Of a stretch of 64,000 nt of DNA, positions 45,188-54,031 are shown piece after piece; within the stretch, counting starts at the first letter, position 1, and every line of letters starts with the position of its first letter. The position numbers and the translations under genes were made by a program. Source of the stretch: WHSW01 sp963749365 (GTDB taxonomy: Bacteria; Actinomycetota; Thermoleophilia; Solirubrobacterales; 70-9); NCBI GenBank assembly GCA_963749365.1, contig CAVVME010000003.1, forward strand, positions 124,001 to 188,000, read 5' to 3'. Under the pieces are notes generated by a model. That model did no database searches. It saw only the letters and a list, made by a program, of their open reading frames with translations, and had not been told where the DNA came from.

Positions 45188-47119
45188 TTGGCCGAACGGC
45201 ATCCACGCGAGGCGGCCCTGCGCCGCGTCCACGGCTCCGGTGCCCTGTTCGCCGCCGCCTATGGGAACGTCGGCTCGTCGATCTACTACGCGCTCGGGCT
45301 GGTCGCGCTCTACGCGCTCGGGCTGACCCCGGTCACGTTCCTGATCGCGGGCCTGATCTTCGCCTTCACCGCGGCCACCTACGTCGAGGCGACGGTGCTC
45401 TACCCGGAGGCCGGCGGGTCGTCGAGCTTCGCTCGCCACGCCTTCAACGAGCTCGCCTCATTCCTCGCCGCCTGGGCCCAGATGTTGACCTACATCGTCA
45501 CCGCGGCGATCTCGGCCTTCTTCGTGCCCCACTACCTGGCCGTGTTCTGGGAACCGCTCGGGGAGGGCCCGGCGGACGTGATCGTCGGGATCGCGGTCCT
45601 GGCGCTGCTCGCGCTGCTCAACGTCAAGGGGACCGAGGAGTCGGCGCGCTTGAACCTCGTCCTCGCCGTCGCCGACCTGCTGACCCAGGTGGTGCTGGTG
45701 GTGATCGGGTTGGCGCTCGTGTTCGACCCCGACCTGCTCGTCGCCCAGGTTGAGCTCGGCACGGTGCCGAGCTGGGGCGACTTCGCGCTCGGGATCGCCG
45801 TCGGCATGGTCGCCTACACCGGGATCGAGACGATCTCGAACATGGCCGAGGAGGCGCGCGACTCGGCGCGGACGATCCCGCGCGGGACCGGGCTGACGGT
45901 GCTCGCGGTGATCGGGATCTACGCCTTCCTGCCGGCGATCGCGCTCTCGGCGATGCCGGTCACCGAGGGGCCTGGCGGGGAGTTCACCACCGAGCTCGGA
46001 ACCACCTACGCCGATGACCCGGTGCTCGGGATCGTGCAGAACCTCGGCCTTGCGAGCGGTCTCACCGGCGTGCTCGAGGTCTACGTCGGAATCCTCGCTG
46101 CGGTGATCCTGCTGATCGCCACCAACGCGGCCCTGATCGGGCTCTCGCGTCTCACCTTCTCGATGGGCGTCCACCGCCAGCTACCCGAGCTGCTGCGCCA
46201 GGTGCACCCGACCTTCAAGACGCCGTACGTGGCGATCATCGTCTTCTCCGGGGTCGCCGCCGTGGTGATGGCGCCGGGGGAGACCACCTTCTTGGGGGCG
46301 ATCTACGCCTTCGGCGCGACCCTCTCGTTCACCGTCGCCCACGTCTCCGTGATTCGCCTGCGCCAGAAGCGCCCGCTCGCGGAGCGCCCGCCCGATCGCG
46401 ACGGAAACCCGCCCTGGAGTCCGCTCGGCAACGTCTGGGTCGGTGGGATCCAGATCCCGATCACCGCCGTCCTCGGCGGGCTTGGGACCTTCGCGGCGTT
46501 CGTGGTCGCGATGGTCCTCGACCCCGTGATCCTGGCGACCGGGGGCGGCTGGATGATCGCCGGGACGCTGCTCTATGTCGCCTACCGCCGCCATCAGGGC
46601 CTGCCGCTTCGCGAGACCAGGCGGGTGGAGTCGCTGACCCCGCTCGGGGTCGAGGAGGTGGAGTACCGAAGCGTCCTCGTCGCCTTCGACGACGACGCGC
46701 CCTTCTCCGAGGAGACGGTGGCGACGGCGAAGGCGCTCGCAGCGCGGCGCCGGCGCGCGATCCACGTCCTCTCCCTGGTCAAGATCCCTTCTCACCTGCC
46801 GCTCGACGCCGAGCTCCCGGAGCGCGAGAGCGCCGCCCAGGCGAAGATCGAGCGGGCGAAGCTGATCTGCGGGCAGCGGGTCAGCGGACATGTGCACCAC
46901 GTCCGCGACGGGCAGGCCGGGCCGGCAATCGTCGCCGAGGCGACCGAGATCGACGCGGCGGCGATCGTCCTGCCGCTGCGCTATCGCAACGGTGCGCCCC
47001 TGTACGGAAAGACGGTGCAGACGGTGCTCGCGAAGCGGCCCTGCCGGGTGATCGTCTCGGCGAACCCGGCCGAGCATGCCGACGGATCAGCCGCGCTCGC
47101 CGAGGCCACGCCGGCCTAG
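45188..47119 (+). CDS. APC-type permease with C-terminal universal stress domain (1)
   Basis: A 643-residue fusion. Residues 20-460 form about 12 membrane helices of the APC superfamily (YGNVGSSIYYALGLVALYAL, GMVAYTGIETISNMAEEARD, LGAIYAFGATLSFTVAHVSV). Residues 490-630 are a universal-stress-like domain (YRSVLVAFDDDAPFSEETVA, ending AKRPCRVIVSAN). Such layout fits amino-acid permeases with a regulatory USP domain and also recalls KimA-type potassium importers; TrkA-like neighbours favour a link to cation transport. TTG 45188 directly follows the oxidase stop. Confidence 0.85.
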   Translation: MAERHPREAALRRVHGSGALFAAAYGNVGSSIYYALGLVALYALGLTPVTFLIAGLIFAFTAATYVEATVLYPEAGGSSSFARHAFNELASFLAAWAQMLTYIVTAAISAFFVPHYLAVFWEPLGEGPADVIVGIAVLALLALLNVKGTEESARLNLVLAVADLLTQVVLVVIGLALVFDPDLLVAQVELGTVPSWGDFALGIAVGMVAYTGIETISNMAEEARDSARTIPRGTGLTVLAVIGIYAFLPAIALSAMPVTEGPGGEFTTELGTTYADDPVLGIVQNLGLASGLTGVLEVYVGILAAVILLIATNAALIGLSRLTFSMGVHRQLPELLRQVHPTFKTPYVAIIVFSGVAAVVMAPGETTFLGAIYAFGATLSFTVAHVSVIRLRQKRPLAERPPDRDGNPPWSPLGNVWVGGIQIPITAVLGGLGTFAAFVVAMVLDPVILATGGGWMIAGTLLYVAYRRHQGLPLRETRRVESLTPLGVEEVEYRSVLVAFDDDAPFSEETVATAKALAARRRRAIHVLSLVKIPSHLPLDAELPERESAAQAKIERAKLICGQRVSGHVHHVRDGQAGPAIVAEATEIDAAAIVLPLRYRNGAPLYGKTVQTVLAKRPCRVIVSANPAEHADGSAALAEATPA

Positions 47120-47144
47120 CCGCATCGTCCGCCCGAAGCCGACC

Positions 47145-47150
47145 TAGAAT
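47145..47150 (+). promoter_or_regulatory. -10 box TAGAAT before the 66-residue gene
   Basis: TAGAAT ends 9 bases before ATG 47160, in the 40-base gap after the first permease gene. Confidence 0.5.
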
Positions 47151-47159
47151 CCCGCGCCG

Positions 47160-47360
47160 ATGGCCACGCCGGCGCCAGACGAGGTCTATCGCGGCGTCAC
47201 CCGCATCTTCTCGCTGGTCATCCTCGGCTTCGGGCTGGCGATCGTGGTCGTGACCCTGGCGCGCGGCGGTGGCCCGACCTCGTACGGGGTCCTGATCGGG
47301 ATCGTGTTCACGGCGCTCGGCGCCGGGCGTCTCTACCTCTCGCTGAGGAAGCAGGGTTGA
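47160..47360 (+). CDS. Small two-helix membrane protein between the permeases
   Basis: A 66-residue protein with two hydrophobic segments, RIFSLVILGFGLAIVVVTLA and GVLIGIVFTALGAGRLYL. It starts at ATG 47160 and its TGA overlaps TTG 47357 of the second permease, so the two are coupled. No family recognised. It could be an accessory subunit of the permease. Confidence 0.7.
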   Translation: MATPAPDEVYRGVTRIFSLVILGFGLAIVVVTLARGGGPTSYGVLIGIVFTALGAGRLYLSLRKQG

Positions 47361-49348
47361 TCGAGCCGTTCCGATCGTCGGCCCAACGCTCGCCGCCGGC
47401 GGGCCGCTGGCTCGGGGTGCCGCTGCTGTTCGCGGTCGGCTACTCGGCGGTCGGCTTCTCGCTCTACTTCTCGCTCGGGTTGGTCGCCGACCGTGGGCTC
47501 GGCCTGACGCCGCTGATCTTCCTCGGTGTCGGGCTCGTCTTCCTGCTCAACGCGATGACCTACGTCGAGGGTGAGGCGATGCTGCCCGAGCCGGGCGGGT
47601 CGGCGACGTTCGCTCGGGCGGCGTTCAAGAACGAGTTGGTCTCGTTCGTCGCCGGCTGGGCGATCCTGATCGACTACATGATCGTGATCGCCCTGGCGGC
47701 GATCTCGGTGCCCCACTACCTGACTCCGATCTGGTCCGGGTTCACCGACTCCGGTGGCGAGATCCTCACCGCCGGGCTCGTGATCGCGCTCGTCGCCGGG
47801 ATGGCGATCGCCGGGTTCACCGGGATCGGCAGGCCACGACTGCTGACCACCGTCGCGATCTCCGGTGTCTTGCTGCTGGTCGCGGTGATCGCGGTCGGGT
47901 TGCTGACCGGGTTCGACCTCGGGGCGATCACCGACGAGCTCGACCCGTTTCGCAGTCCGAGCCTCGAGGACGTGATCTACGCCGGGGTGATCGCGACGGT
48001 CGCCTTCGCCGGGATCGAGGCGGCGGCGAACCTGGCGCCCGACCTCGAGCTCGCGCGGGTCGATCTGCGCCAGCTGCTCACCGCCGCGACGATGCTGGTC
48101 CCGCTGATCTACTTCGGCGTCGCCGTCGTTGCCCTGATGGCGCTGCCGGTGGTGCCGACGCCCGACGGCCCGCGGACCGAGCTCGGGGGAGCGTTCATCG
48201 AGAACCCGGTGCTCGGTGTCGTGCAGAGTTTCGACCCCCCGTGGGTCGCGAACCTGATGGAGGTGGCGGTCGTCGTCATCGCGCCAATGGCGCTGATCTG
48301 GGCGGCGAGCACGGCGATGCTCGGCCTCTCCCGCCACGTCTACGTGCTCGCCACCAACCGCCAGATCCCGAGCTGGCTCGGCAAGCTCAATCGCGAGTTC
48401 AAGACGCCGCACGTCGCGATCGCGATCGCCGCCGGGCTCTGCTTCTGTCTCGTGCTCCCGACCAACGTCGAGATGCTCGCCGGGCTGTTCGCGTTCGGCG
48501 CCACGATCGCTTTCACGATCGCCCACGTCTCGGTGATCAGACTGCGGGTCACAGAGCCCGACGCCGAGCGCGAGTTCCGGATCCCCTTCGACGTCACCGT
48601 GCGTGGCCACCGTCTGCCGCTTCCGGCCCTCGTCGCCGCCGTTCTGACCGCGCTCGCCTGGCTCAGCGTCGTCGTCTACCACGCCGCCGCGCTCTGGGTC
48701 GGCGGCGCCTGGATGCTGTTCGGCCTGACCGCGTACGTGATCTACCGCAAGGGCGCCGGCACGACCCTGACCCGGCGGATCGAGGTCCCGGCCGAGGCGC
48801 TGGTCAAGGGCACGGGCGAGGCCGAGTACGGCGACATCCTCGTGCCGGTGTTCGGGACGGAGCTCGACGACGACATCGTCAGCACCGCCGGGCGACTCGC
48901 CGACGCAGCCGACATGCCGGGTGAGGAGCGACCGCAGATCGAGGTCATCTTCGTGATCGAGATGCCGCTCACGGTGCCGCTCGGCGCGCCGCCGCCCGAC
49001 GAGGCACGCAAGGCCGCCGACGCCGCGCTCGCCCGCGCGACCGACGTCGGCAACGAGTACGACACGGTCGACGTGAACACGGCGGTGCTGCGCGCGCGCA
49101 AGGTCGGGGCCGGGATCGTGCAGGCGGCGCGCGAGCGCGACGTCGAGGTGATCGTGATGGGCGCCGAGCCGCCGACGGCGGTGCGTGGCGGGGCGCTCTT
49201 CGGCGGCGTCGGTGGCTCACGCCTGCAGGAGATCGGGCCGGTGACCGAGTACGTGCTGCGGCGGGCGCCATGCCGCGTCCTGGTCACGGCGCCGGGGGCG
49301 GGAAAGGCCGGCGCTGAGCCCTCCGATGCGACCGCTGCAAGTACGTAG
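47357..49348 (+). CDS. APC-type permease with C-terminal universal stress domain (2)
   Basis: A 663-residue paralogue of the gene at 45188. The membrane part shows VGYSAVGFSLYFSLGLVADR, TVAFAGIEAAANLAPDLELA and LFAFGATIAFTIAHVSVIRL, the same positions as in the first. The USP-like domain (about 490-650: YGDILVPVFGTELDDDIVST, EVIVMGAEPPTAVRGG, YVLRRAPCRVLVT) is more complete and carries a G-rich stretch of the ATP-binding type. Coupled to the small membrane protein upstream; TrkA-like genes follow. Confidence 0.85.
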   Translation: MIEPFRSSAQRSPPAGRWLGVPLLFAVGYSAVGFSLYFSLGLVADRGLGLTPLIFLGVGLVFLLNAMTYVEGEAMLPEPGGSATFARAAFKNELVSFVAGWAILIDYMIVIALAAISVPHYLTPIWSGFTDSGGEILTAGLVIALVAGMAIAGFTGIGRPRLLTTVAISGVLLLVAVIAVGLLTGFDLGAITDELDPFRSPSLEDVIYAGVIATVAFAGIEAAANLAPDLELARVDLRQLLTAATMLVPLIYFGVAVVALMALPVVPTPDGPRTELGGAFIENPVLGVVQSFDPPWVANLMEVAVVVIAPMALIWAASTAMLGLSRHVYVLATNRQIPSWLGKLNREFKTPHVAIAIAAGLCFCLVLPTNVEMLAGLFAFGATIAFTIAHVSVIRLRVTEPDAEREFRIPFDVTVRGHRLPLPALVAAVLTALAWLSVVVYHAAALWVGGAWMLFGLTAYVIYRKGAGTTLTRRIEVPAEALVKGTGEAEYGDILVPVFGTELDDDIVSTAGRLADAADMPGEERPQIEVIFVIEMPLTVPLGAPPPDEARKAADAALARATDVGNEYDTVDVNTAVLRARKVGAGIVQAARERDVEVIVMGAEPPTAVRGGALFGGVGGSRLQEIGPVTEYVLRRAPCRVLVTAPGAGKAGAEPSDATAAST

Positions 49349-49369
49349 ATGGGCGTGGGATCACCCATC

Positions 49370-49375
49370 TAGACT
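49370..49375 (+). promoter_or_regulatory. -10 box TAGACT before the first TrkA-like gene
   Basis: TAGACT ends 7 bases before ATG 49383, in the gap after the second permease gene. Confidence 0.5.
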
Positions 49376-49382
49376 GAACCCC

Positions 49383-49868
49383 ATGTTCGTCGTCATCTGC
49401 GGCGCGGGAAGGGTGGGCTCGTCACTCGCCCGGGCGATGCTCGAGGACGGGCACGAGGTCTCGTGCCTGGACGAGGATCCCGAGTCACACGCCCGGCTCG
49501 AGATCGGGCTCGACAAGTCCTGGGAGGACATGGGCGGCCAGTTCACCGTCGGCACCGCGCTCGAGGTCGATGCGCTGTGCACGGCCGGAATCGAGCGGGC
49601 CGACGTCTTCGTCGCCTCGACCGACGGCGACAACACGAACATCGTCATCGCCCAGATCGCCACCCGGCGTTTCGGGGTGCCGACGGTGATCGCGCGGATC
49701 CTCGATCCCTATCGGGCGAAGTGGTACGAGGAGCAGGGTTTGAACACGATCTGCCCGACCAGGGTCGCGATCGAGATGCTGCAGACGGAGGTCAGAGCGG
49801 CCGGGCCACGGGGCGGCAACGGCGGGCCACCGCCCGGCGGCGTCGATCACGAGGACGCCGACGCCTGA
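49383..49868 (+). CDS. TrkA-N (RCK) domain protein, short form
   Basis: A 161-residue nucleotide-binding protein. FVVICGAGRVGSSLARAMLE is the Rossmann start; VGTALEVDALCTAGIERADV and VFVASTDGDNTNIVIAQIA are TrkA-N landmarks; the last 25 residues are a Gly/Pro-rich tail, with no TrkA-C domain. It overlaps the next TrkA gene as TGATG, so the two are co-translated and probably assemble together as a gating ring. Confidence 0.88.
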   Translation: MFVVICGAGRVGSSLARAMLEDGHEVSCLDEDPESHARLEIGLDKSWEDMGGQFTVGTALEVDALCTAGIERADVFVASTDGDNTNIVIAQIATRRFGVPTVIARILDPYRAKWYEEQGLNTICPTRVAIEMLQTEVRAAGPRGGNGGPPPGGVDHEDADA

Positions 49869-50560
49869 TGGCCGGGCAGATGTACATCATCATCGTCGGC
49901 GCGGGCAAGGTCGGCTGGAACCTGGCCCGGGAGCTGCTCGAGAAGGGCCACGAGGTGACCCTGATCGAGAACGGGCGCGAACGGTATCTGACCGTCGAGC
50001 AGGAGCTCGAGCACAACGTCCAGTACGGCGACGCGACCGAGCTCTGGGTGCTCGAGCGCGCCGGGGTCTCGCGCGCGGACATGGTGATCGCGGTCACCGG
50101 CGACGACGAGGACAACATCCTGATCTGTCAGGTGGCGAAGGAGAAGTACCTCGTTGACCGGATCATCGCCCGGGTCAACAACCCGCGCAACCGCCCCCAC
50201 TTCGAGCTGCTCGGAGTCAGGCCAGTGGTCTCGGCGACCGACCTGATCCTGCGCCTGATCGAGCATGAGGTGCCCGAGTACGGCCTCGTTCACCTGCTCG
50301 ATCTGCCCGAGCAGCGGCTCGAGATCATCGAGATGTCGCTTCCCGACGAGTCCTGGGCGGCGGGCCGCAAAGTGGGCGAGCTCGACCTCCCGGAGGGCAG
50401 CCTGCTGATCTCGGTCGTGCGCGAGGGCACCGGCTTCGTGCCCAGCGTCGAGACGATCCTGCAGGTCGGCGACCGGGTCCTCGCGGTGCTCGATCCGACG
50501 ATCGAGGAGGACCTGACTTCCTACTTCGCCGCCGACGGCGCGAGCTCCGGCGGCGGCTGA
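49868..50560 (+). CDS. trkA: TrkA-type potassium transport regulator, TrkA-N plus TrkA-C
   Basis: A 230-residue protein with a TrkA-N domain (IIIVGAGKVGWNLARELLEK, NVQYGDATELWVLERAGVSR, ITGDDEDN-like VTGDDEDNILICQVAKE) and a TrkA-C domain from about residue 140 (EIIEMSLPDESWAAGRKVGE, LLISVVREGTGFVPSVETIL). TrkA-C domains bind ligands including c-di-AMP in some Gram-positives. No TrkH/KtrB channel gene is present, so the partner may be the APC-USP permeases or a distant channel. Confidence 0.88.
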   Translation: MAGQMYIIIVGAGKVGWNLARELLEKGHEVTLIENGRERYLTVEQELEHNVQYGDATELWVLERAGVSRADMVIAVTGDDEDNILICQVAKEKYLVDRIIARVNNPRNRPHFELLGVRPVVSATDLILRLIEHEVPEYGLVHLLDLPEQRLEIIEMSLPDESWAAGRKVGELDLPEGSLLISVVREGTGFVPSVETILQVGDRVLAVLDPTIEEDLTSYFAADGASSGGG

Positions 50561-50573
50561 GACGGCGACCGGT

Positions 50574-51857
50574 ATGAACGCCGCCCGCGAGGCCGAGTTC
50601 CTGATCGTCGGCGGCGGCTTGGCGGGTGCCTACTGCGCCTCGGAGCTGCGCAAGCGCGGCGCCGAGGGATCGATCGCGATCGCCGGGCGCGAGCCCGAGC
50701 CTCCATACGAGCGGCCGCCGCTCTCGAAGGAGTACCTGCGCGGCGAGGCCCCGCGGTCCGACGCGTACGTCAACCCGCTGGACTGGTACGAGCGGAACGA
50801 CGTCGAGCTGCTGACCCGCACGAACGTGATGGCGCTCGATCCAGAGCAGCGGACCGCGAAGTTGCAGGGCGGCGACCAGTTGAAGTTCGGGCGGGCGCTG
50901 CTGGCGACCGGGGCGAACGTGAACATCCTGCGGCTCGAGGGGGCCGAGCTGGAGGGGATCCATTACCTGCGCGCGTTCGGCAACTCCGACGCGATCCGCG
51001 AGGAGGCGGCCGAGGCGGAGCACGTGGTGCTGATCGGCGGCAGCTATATCGGCAGCGAGGTGGCGGCGTCGCTGACGGCGATCGGGGTGCGGTGCACGAT
51101 CGTGATGATCGAGCAGGTCGCGCTCTCGAACACGTTCGGCGAGCAGGCGGGGCGCTACTTCCACGACCGGCTCGCCGAGGGCGGGGTGGAGCTGCTCGGC
51201 GGCGAGGAGCTTGAGGCGTTCGAGGGCGACGGTCGGGTGCAGGCGGTGGTGACCAAGAGTGGGCGCACGGTCGAGGCCGGGATGGTGGTGGTCGGGGTGG
51301 GGGTGAGGCCCGACACGGTCCTCGCCGAGCGCGCCGGGCTCGAGGTCGACGACGGGATCGTTTCCGACGCGCGGCTTGAGACCTCGGCGCCGGGGATCTT
51401 CGCCGCCGGCGACGTCTGCTCGTACGACAGCGTCGTCCACGGCAGGCGGCTGCGGGTCGAGCATTGGGACGTGGCGCTGCAACAGGGCCGCCACGCGGCC
51501 GGCGCGATGCTCGGCGACCCCGAGCCCTACCGCGAGGTGCCCTACTTCTTCAGCGACCTCGCCGACTGGGCGAGCCTCGAGTACGTCGGGCCGGCCCGCG
51601 ACTGGGACGAGGTGGTCTTCCGCGGCGATCCGGACTCCGGCGAGTTCAGCGCCTGGTACCTGAAGGACGGAGCGGTCCACGGCGCGCTTTCGGTCGACCG
51701 CTCCGAGGACCTCGTCCACGCGCGCACGCTGCTCGAGACCGGCGCCGACGTCTCCGGCCAGCGCGACGCGCTCGCCGACCCGGACTCCGAGCTCGAGTCG
51801 GTCGGCTCATCGGGCAAGAACGGCCACGGCGGAGACGGCAGCGAAGGGGAGAAGTAG
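50574..51857 (+). CDS. NAD(P)H:ferredoxin-reductase-like flavoprotein
   Basis: A 427-residue pyridine-nucleotide-disulfide-type flavoprotein of the ferredoxin-reductase/AIF group. FAD motif FLIVGGGLAGAYCASELRK, NAD motif VVLIGGSYIGSEVAASLTAI, second FAD motif APGIFAAGDVCSYDSVVHG and the reductase C-terminal domain (YREVPYFFSDLADWASLEYV). The last 35 residues are a Ser/Gly/Glu-rich tail. Its electron partner, a ferredoxin or rubredoxin, is not in the window; the P450 at 61827 is a possible remote client. ATG 50574 lies 13 bases after trkA. Confidence 0.9.
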   Translation: MNAAREAEFLIVGGGLAGAYCASELRKRGAEGSIAIAGREPEPPYERPPLSKEYLRGEAPRSDAYVNPLDWYERNDVELLTRTNVMALDPEQRTAKLQGGDQLKFGRALLATGANVNILRLEGAELEGIHYLRAFGNSDAIREEAAEAEHVVLIGGSYIGSEVAASLTAIGVRCTIVMIEQVALSNTFGEQAGRYFHDRLAEGGVELLGGEELEAFEGDGRVQAVVTKSGRTVEAGMVVVGVGVRPDTVLAERAGLEVDDGIVSDARLETSAPGIFAAGDVCSYDSVVHGRRLRVEHWDVALQQGRHAAGAMLGDPEPYREVPYFFSDLADWASLEYVGPARDWDEVVFRGDPDSGEFSAWYLKDGAVHGALSVDRSEDLVHARTLLETGADVSGQRDALADPDSELESVGSSGKNGHGGDGSEGEK

Positions 51858-51910
51858 GCGCTATTTTCTCCCCCAGGTCGGCCCCAGGCCGATCGCCTCG
51901 CGCCCACCCG

Positions 51911-51983
51911 TGCCGGGTCGTCTAGTTTGGCAGGACGCCGGATTCTGGTTCCGGAAACGAAGGTTCGAGTCCTTCCCCGGCAG
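51911..51983 (+). tRNA. tRNA-Gln (anticodon CTG)
   Basis: A complete 73-base cloverleaf: acceptor stem TGCCGGG/CCCGGCA, D stem GTCT/GGAC, anticodon stem CCGGA/TCCGG around loop TTCTGGT (anticodon CTG), T stem GAAGG/CCTTC with loop TTCGAGT, discriminator G. CCA is not encoded. The gene lies 53 bases after the flavoprotein gene and 39 bases before an HNH endonuclease gene. Confidence 0.95.
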
Positions 51984-52022
51984 TTCGAGAGAGTCTCCGC
52001 TTCGGTCGCTTTCGTCCGTTGA

Positions 52023-52661
52023 ATGAGCGAACATGTGTTCGTGAACATCAGGGGACGTCGACCGAGAGACGGCCGAGTCGAGCGCACACGCGACGCGGTT
52101 CGACGGCTCCGGTCGGCCGGCCGGAGCCAAGCCGAGATCGCACGGGAGCTGGAGCTGGCAGAGAGCACGGTCGCGTACCACTTCAGGAATCTCGGCTCCC
52201 AGCCCGACCGACGTTTTTCGCGGCGGTACGACTGGGTGGCGATCCAACGAGCCCATGACGATGGGTTCAGCTATCGCGAATGTGCGGAGCGTTTCGGCTT
52301 TAACGGCGCGACGTGGTACCAGGCCGTCGCCCGCGGTGACATTCGCCCGCGGCCACGGGCGATGCCGGTCGAGCTGTTGCTCGTCGACGGGCGTGTGCAG
52401 ACCAACCGCTCGCATCTCAAGCAGCGACTGCTTGCCGAGGGCCTGAAGGAGAACCGCTGCGAGAGCTGTGGGCTGACCGAGTGGCAGGGCAAGCCGCTGA
52501 ACATGCAGCTCCATCACAACAACGGTCGAGGCAAGGACAATCGCCTCGAGAACATCTCCTTCCTCTGTCCGAACTGCCATGCCCAGACCGAAACCTGGGG
52601 TGGCCGAAACGGCCACAGGCGCAAGCGACCCGAAGCCCCGCCCAGGTCGATCAGTCCCTGA
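52023..52661 (+). CDS. HNH endonuclease with two helix-turn-helix segments
   Basis: A 212-residue protein. Residues 22-58 (AVRRLRSAGRSQAEIARELE, LAESTVAYHFRNLG) and 70-105 (WVAIQRAHDDGFSYRECAER) look like two DNA-binding helix-turn-helix units; residues 145-195 are an HNH nuclease (LHHNNGRGKDNRLENISFLC) with two Cys pairs, CESC and CPNC, holding zinc. The arrangement is that of a free-standing homing-type endonuclease. It sits 39 bases behind a tRNA gene, a usual landing place for mobile genes. Its 3' end overlaps the opposite gene by 11 bases. Codon use is less GC-extreme than in neighbours. Confidence 0.88.
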   Translation: MSEHVFVNIRGRRPRDGRVERTRDAVRRLRSAGRSQAEIARELELAESTVAYHFRNLGSQPDRRFSRRYDWVAIQRAHDDGFSYRECAERFGFNGATWYQAVARGDIRPRPRAMPVELLLVDGRVQTNRSHLKQRLLAEGLKENRCESCGLTEWQGKPLNMQLHHNNGRGKDNRLENISFLCPNCHAQTETWGGRNGHRRKRPEAPPRSISP

Positions 52662-53895
52662 CCGGCGGCGGTGAGTCGTTGCGGTCGGCAGGGAAGCGGT
52701 AGACGCGCAGGAAGCCCTGCTGCACATCGGCGTCGTCGCCGCTGCGGTGACGGTTGTTGAAGTCGGCCTGCGCCGACATCCCGGCGACCAGGTTGACATA
52801 AAGCGTCTTGGGCGAGTCTCGGGTGATCTCGAGCACCCCGACCTTGCGCGCGACGCAGGGACTCTCGTGGGCGCTCTTGCCCTGGGTGCAGTTGAACCCG
52901 TTCGCCTCCGCGATCTGTCCGTTGAGGTCGCCGACGCGCTCCGGCCAGCCCTCGCGACTGGCCGACGTGGGGTTCGCCGAGAGCACGATCCCGGTCGTTT
53001 GAAACGCGTTGTAGGAGTGCTTGGAGATCGTCGTCACCAGCCTGCCGTCGATCACCAGCTGCTCGCCGCGGCGCAAGTCGCCGAGCTCGACCGAATAGAC
53101 CGCGCGCTCCTTCACCTTCGCGCCCTCGCCCGCGATCGGCAGCGCCGGGCGCAGGCGCGCCTCGGAGACAAGCGGCGCCTCACCCTTCGGCCCGCCCGGC
53201 CGATAGCGCACGAAGTTGACCCGGCCCTTGTCGCCGTTTACCGACTTGCCGCCCGAATCGGCGCCGACGACGAGCTTCTCGCCCGCGTCGGCCTTGCGGT
53301 CGTGAGCGCTGAGCACCAGATTGATGTGACAGGTCTGCGCGTTGCAGGGCAGCCGGCTCGCGTCGTCGATCTCCGCCAGCCCTTCCTCGATCACCAGCAC
53401 GCAGTGGTGGTTTCGGTTCGGCTGCGACTGCTTGCAGGTCAGCTTCTCGCGACCGAGCGGCACCGTGGCACCGCCCCCGGTCGCCTTGGCGCCGTCGGCG
53501 AGCACCAGCTCGGCGATCACGGTCGGGTCATAGCCGTACGTCTCGCCGATGCACGGGCGGCTCGAGCCGTGCATCTGATTGGGCTTCAGACAGACCGAGA
53601 CCTCGACCTCGGCGGTCGCCTCGAGCCGGTCGCCGTCTCGCAGGTCGCCGAGATTGCCAGGCTGCAGTGACATCACCACCCGCCGCTTGTCGCGCTTGCG
53701 CTTCGCGATCGGGATCGCCTTGGTCAACTCGGAGTCGTTGCCGGTCGTCCCGGTGCGCAGCGTGCCCGCACCACCCCCGCGCGCCGGCGCCTCGCCTCCG
53801 GCGCTCAAGCCGGCCAGCGCGCAGGCCACCACGGCAGCGGCCGCGAGCACCGTGAGTCGGGTCGATCGCACCTTGCTTTCATCGGCAGCGATCAC
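52651..53895 (-). CDS. Exported protein of unknown function
   Basis: About 414 residues if started at GTG 53895; GTG 53871 is an alternative that puts the signal peptide (TRLTVLAAAAVVACALAGLS) at the N-terminus. The mature part is beta-rich and contains two similar segments: LGDLRDGDRLEATAEVEVSV near residue 85 and LGDLRRGEQLVIDGRLVTTI near residue 280. Seven or so Cys may form disulfides outside the cell. No family recognised. The upstream Arg-rich frame to 54033 is unlikely to be translated. The gene ends inside the HNH gene (11-base overlap). Confidence 0.7.
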   Translation of the reverse strand: MIAADESKVRSTRLTVLAAAAVVACALAGLSAGGEAPARGGGAGTLRTGTTGNDSELTKAIPIAKRKRDKRRVVMSLQPGNLGDLRDGDRLEATAEVEVSVCLKPNQMHGSSRPCIGETYGYDPTVIAELVLADGAKATGGGATVPLGREKLTCKQSQPNRNHHCVLVIEEGLAEIDDASRLPCNAQTCHINLVLSAHDRKADAGEKLVVGADSGGKSVNGDKGRVNFVRYRPGGPKGEAPLVSEARLRPALPIAGEGAKVKERAVYSVELGDLRRGEQLVIDGRLVTTISKHSYNAFQTTGIVLSANPTSASREGWPERVGDLNGQIAEANGFNCTQGKSAHESPCVARKVGVLEITRDSPKTLYVNLVAGMSAQADFNNRHRSGDDADVQQGFLRVYRFPADRNDSPPPVRD

Positions 53896-54016
53896 GCTTC
53901 GCTGCAGGGGCCGCGCCGATCGCCGATCCCCCGTCCGCCTCGCCGGGAAAGCCACCGGGAGCTGAAAATCGTGGCCCATGCGGGGCTTTCGCGTCCGGGT
54001 GACGCCGGTCACTTTG

Positions 54017-54022
54017 TAACGT
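54017..54022 (+). promoter_or_regulatory. -10 box TAACGT before gene 54032
   Basis: TAACGT is followed after one base by GGAGG and, 9 bases after the box, ATG 54032; this mRNA would have a very short leader that still holds a Shine-Dalgarno sequence. Confidence 0.45.
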
Positions 54023-54031
54023 TGGAGGCTC

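Noticed and set aside
51911..52661. Integrated genomic island at the tRNA-Gln gene
   Set aside because: No integrase, no direct repeat of the tRNA 3' end and no cluster of foreign genes; only a single HNH gene is present.
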